From contig NZ_CADFEI010000002.1 of NCBI RefSeq assembly GCF_902833225.1, forward strand, positions 434,001-498,000: a DNA stretch of 64,000 bases, in the 5' to 3' direction. Positions 63,143 through 64,000 of the stretch are shown one piece after another (the stretch's first letter is position 1; each line of letters begins with the position of its first letter). Under the pieces are notes generated by a model that did not search any database, had not been told where the DNA came from, and was given only the letters and a program-made list of their open reading frames with translations. The position numbers and the translations under genes were made by a program. The stretch is from Burkholderia sp. BCC1644. Lineage in GTDB: Bacteria; Pseudomonadota; Gammaproteobacteria; Burkholderiales; Burkholderiaceae.

Positions 63143-64000
63143 ATGAAAACTCCAGTTCGGCTCGTCATGATGTCGAGTACGTTGCTCGCGGCTACCCACG
63201 CGGCGCATGCGACGGAAGTCACGCTGTACGGGCTGTTCGATACGTCGCTCACGTACGTGTGGAACGCCGACGCGGGCGGCAAGAACCTCGTCGGCCTCGG
63301 CAACGGCAATCTGCTCGGCAACCGCTTCGGCGTGAAAGGCGCGGAAGACCTGGGCGGCGGGCTGAAAGCGATCTTCACGCTGGAAAACGGCTTCAACCCG
63401 AACACCGGCGCGCTCGGGCAAGGCAACCGGATGTTCGGCCGGCAGGCGTTCGTCGGCCTTGAAAGCGCCCGCTGGGGCACGCTGACGCTCGGCCGCCAGT
63501 ATGACGCGCTTGCGGACGTCGCATGGCCGGTCACCGGCGACTTCTACTTCGGCAGCGTGTATGCGACACCCGGCGACGTCGACAACTACGACACGTCGTC
63601 GCGCACCGACAACGCGGTGAAGTACACGTCCCCCGTAATCAGCGGATTCCAGTTCGTCGGCATGTATGCGCTCGGCGGCGTGGCCGGCAAGAGCGGCGCG
63701 GGCCAGACCTGGTCGGCCGGCCTGTCGTACAGCAACGGCCCGGTCGACGTCGCGGGCGGCTACTACTACGCGGCCAACCGTTCATCGCTCGCCAACGGGA
63801 TCCGGACTGGCTGGAACGGCACGTCCGACGGCACGTTCGACGGGTCGCTGGTCAACGGCGGCTACATCTCAGCGAAATCGATCGGCATCGCACGCGGTGC
63901 GCTGCGCTACAACTTCGCCCCCTTCGCGATCGGCATCGACTACAGCAATGCGCTGTACAAGGCCGACGCGATGTCCGCGTTCCGCAGCACGCAGAAGTAC
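63143..64000 (+). CDS. Outer-membrane porin, cut by window end
   Basis: The first 286 residues of a Gram-negative porin of the same family as the one at 18131. Signal peptide MKTPVRLVMMSSTLLAATHAAHA precedes TEVTLYGLFDTSLTYVWN; FGVKGAEDLGGGLKAIFTLENGF, FGRQAFVGLESARWGTLTLGRQYDALADV and KYTSPVISGFQF are family landmarks. The ATG at 63143 follows CAGGGGC. The C-terminal strands and terminal Phe lie beyond the window. Confidence 0.93.
   Translation, partial: MKTPVRLVMMSSTLLAATHAAHATEVTLYGLFDTSLTYVWNADAGGKNLVGLGNGNLLGNRFGVKGAEDLGGGLKAIFTLENGFNPNTGALGQGNRMFGRQAFVGLESARWGTLTLGRQYDALADVAWPVTGDFYFGSVYATPGDVDNYDTSSRTDNAVKYTSPVISGFQFVGMYALGGVAGKSGAGQTWSAGLSYSNGPVDVAGGYYYAANRSSLANGIRTGWNGTSDGTFDGSLVNGGYISAKSIGIARGALRYNFAPFAIGIDYSNALYKADAMSAFRSTQKY

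Overview
The window is dense, GC-rich (mid-60s percent by eye) bacterial DNA with short intergenic gaps. Protein families point to a beta-proteobacterium of the Burkholderia / B. cepacia complex type: OmpC-type porins of the 'SSVTLYGMLDAG' class, DUF3717, DUF4148, a LysP-type permease and many LysR, TetR and MarR regulators. This is inferred from protein character only; the replicon cannot be told from the sequence.

Layout. 1-6.6 kb: a sugar-uptake locus (YtfQ-like binding protein, truncated ABC ATPase, aldose 1-epimerase, divergent LacI repressor) next to a secreted clan GH-A hydrolase with a C-terminal PA14 domain; AT-rich inverted repeats look like shared operators. 6.7-9.8 kb: a basic amino-acid ABC importer (hisJ-hisQ-hisM-hisP). 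10.1-17.3 kb: a Kdp potassium-pump operon in the unusual order kdpF-small ORF-kdpA-kdpC-kdpB-[terminator]-kdpD-kdpE, whose KdpD lacks the usual N-terminal sensor region. 17.7-22.1 kb: a small unknown protein, a porin, a HutC-type regulator, a GT1 glycosyltransferase and a divergent TetR. 22.2-25.5 kb: a TetR repressor with twin operators, a DUF3313 lipoprotein and a PqiB/MCE-type protein. 25.7-35.8 kb: small membrane protein, hydrolase, LysR, DUF3717, LysP-like permease, diguanylate cyclase, FUSC protein, argG and a P-loop protein. 36.2-40.7 kb: a PL7 alginate-lyase-like lipoprotein whose ribosome-binding region is a GA microsatellite, then an MFS transporter / tartrate dehydrogenase / LysR unit. 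40.7-42.7 kb: hipBA with an operator array. 42.7-47.4 kb: regulators, a gene behind a Fur box, a LysE exporter, a methyltransferase and DUF2848. 47.5-52.8 kb: cupin, HpaB/HpaC-like two-component flavin monooxygenase, an orphan IscS, MarR and an NTF2-like protein, linked by a repeated operator-like sequence.

52.8-57.5 kb holds the most interesting locus: an RNA-repair island. The activator RtcR faces a sigma-54 promoter driving a long structured leader followed by a slipin and the RNA ligase RtcB. The leader contains a complete tRNA-like fold whose anticodon arm is replaced by a GAAA-capped 6-bp stem, immediately preceded by an acceptor/T-arm minihelix. This resembles bacterial Y RNAs, yet no Ro/Rsr or RtcA gene is present in the window.

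57.8-64 kb: DUF1176 protein, O-methyltransferase, metY, a ZIP-like transporter behind a MerR-type promoter with a 19-bp spacer, two small secreted proteins and a second porin cut by the window end. Start sites were chosen from ribosome-binding sites and homologous N-termini, and often lie downstream of the longest open frame.
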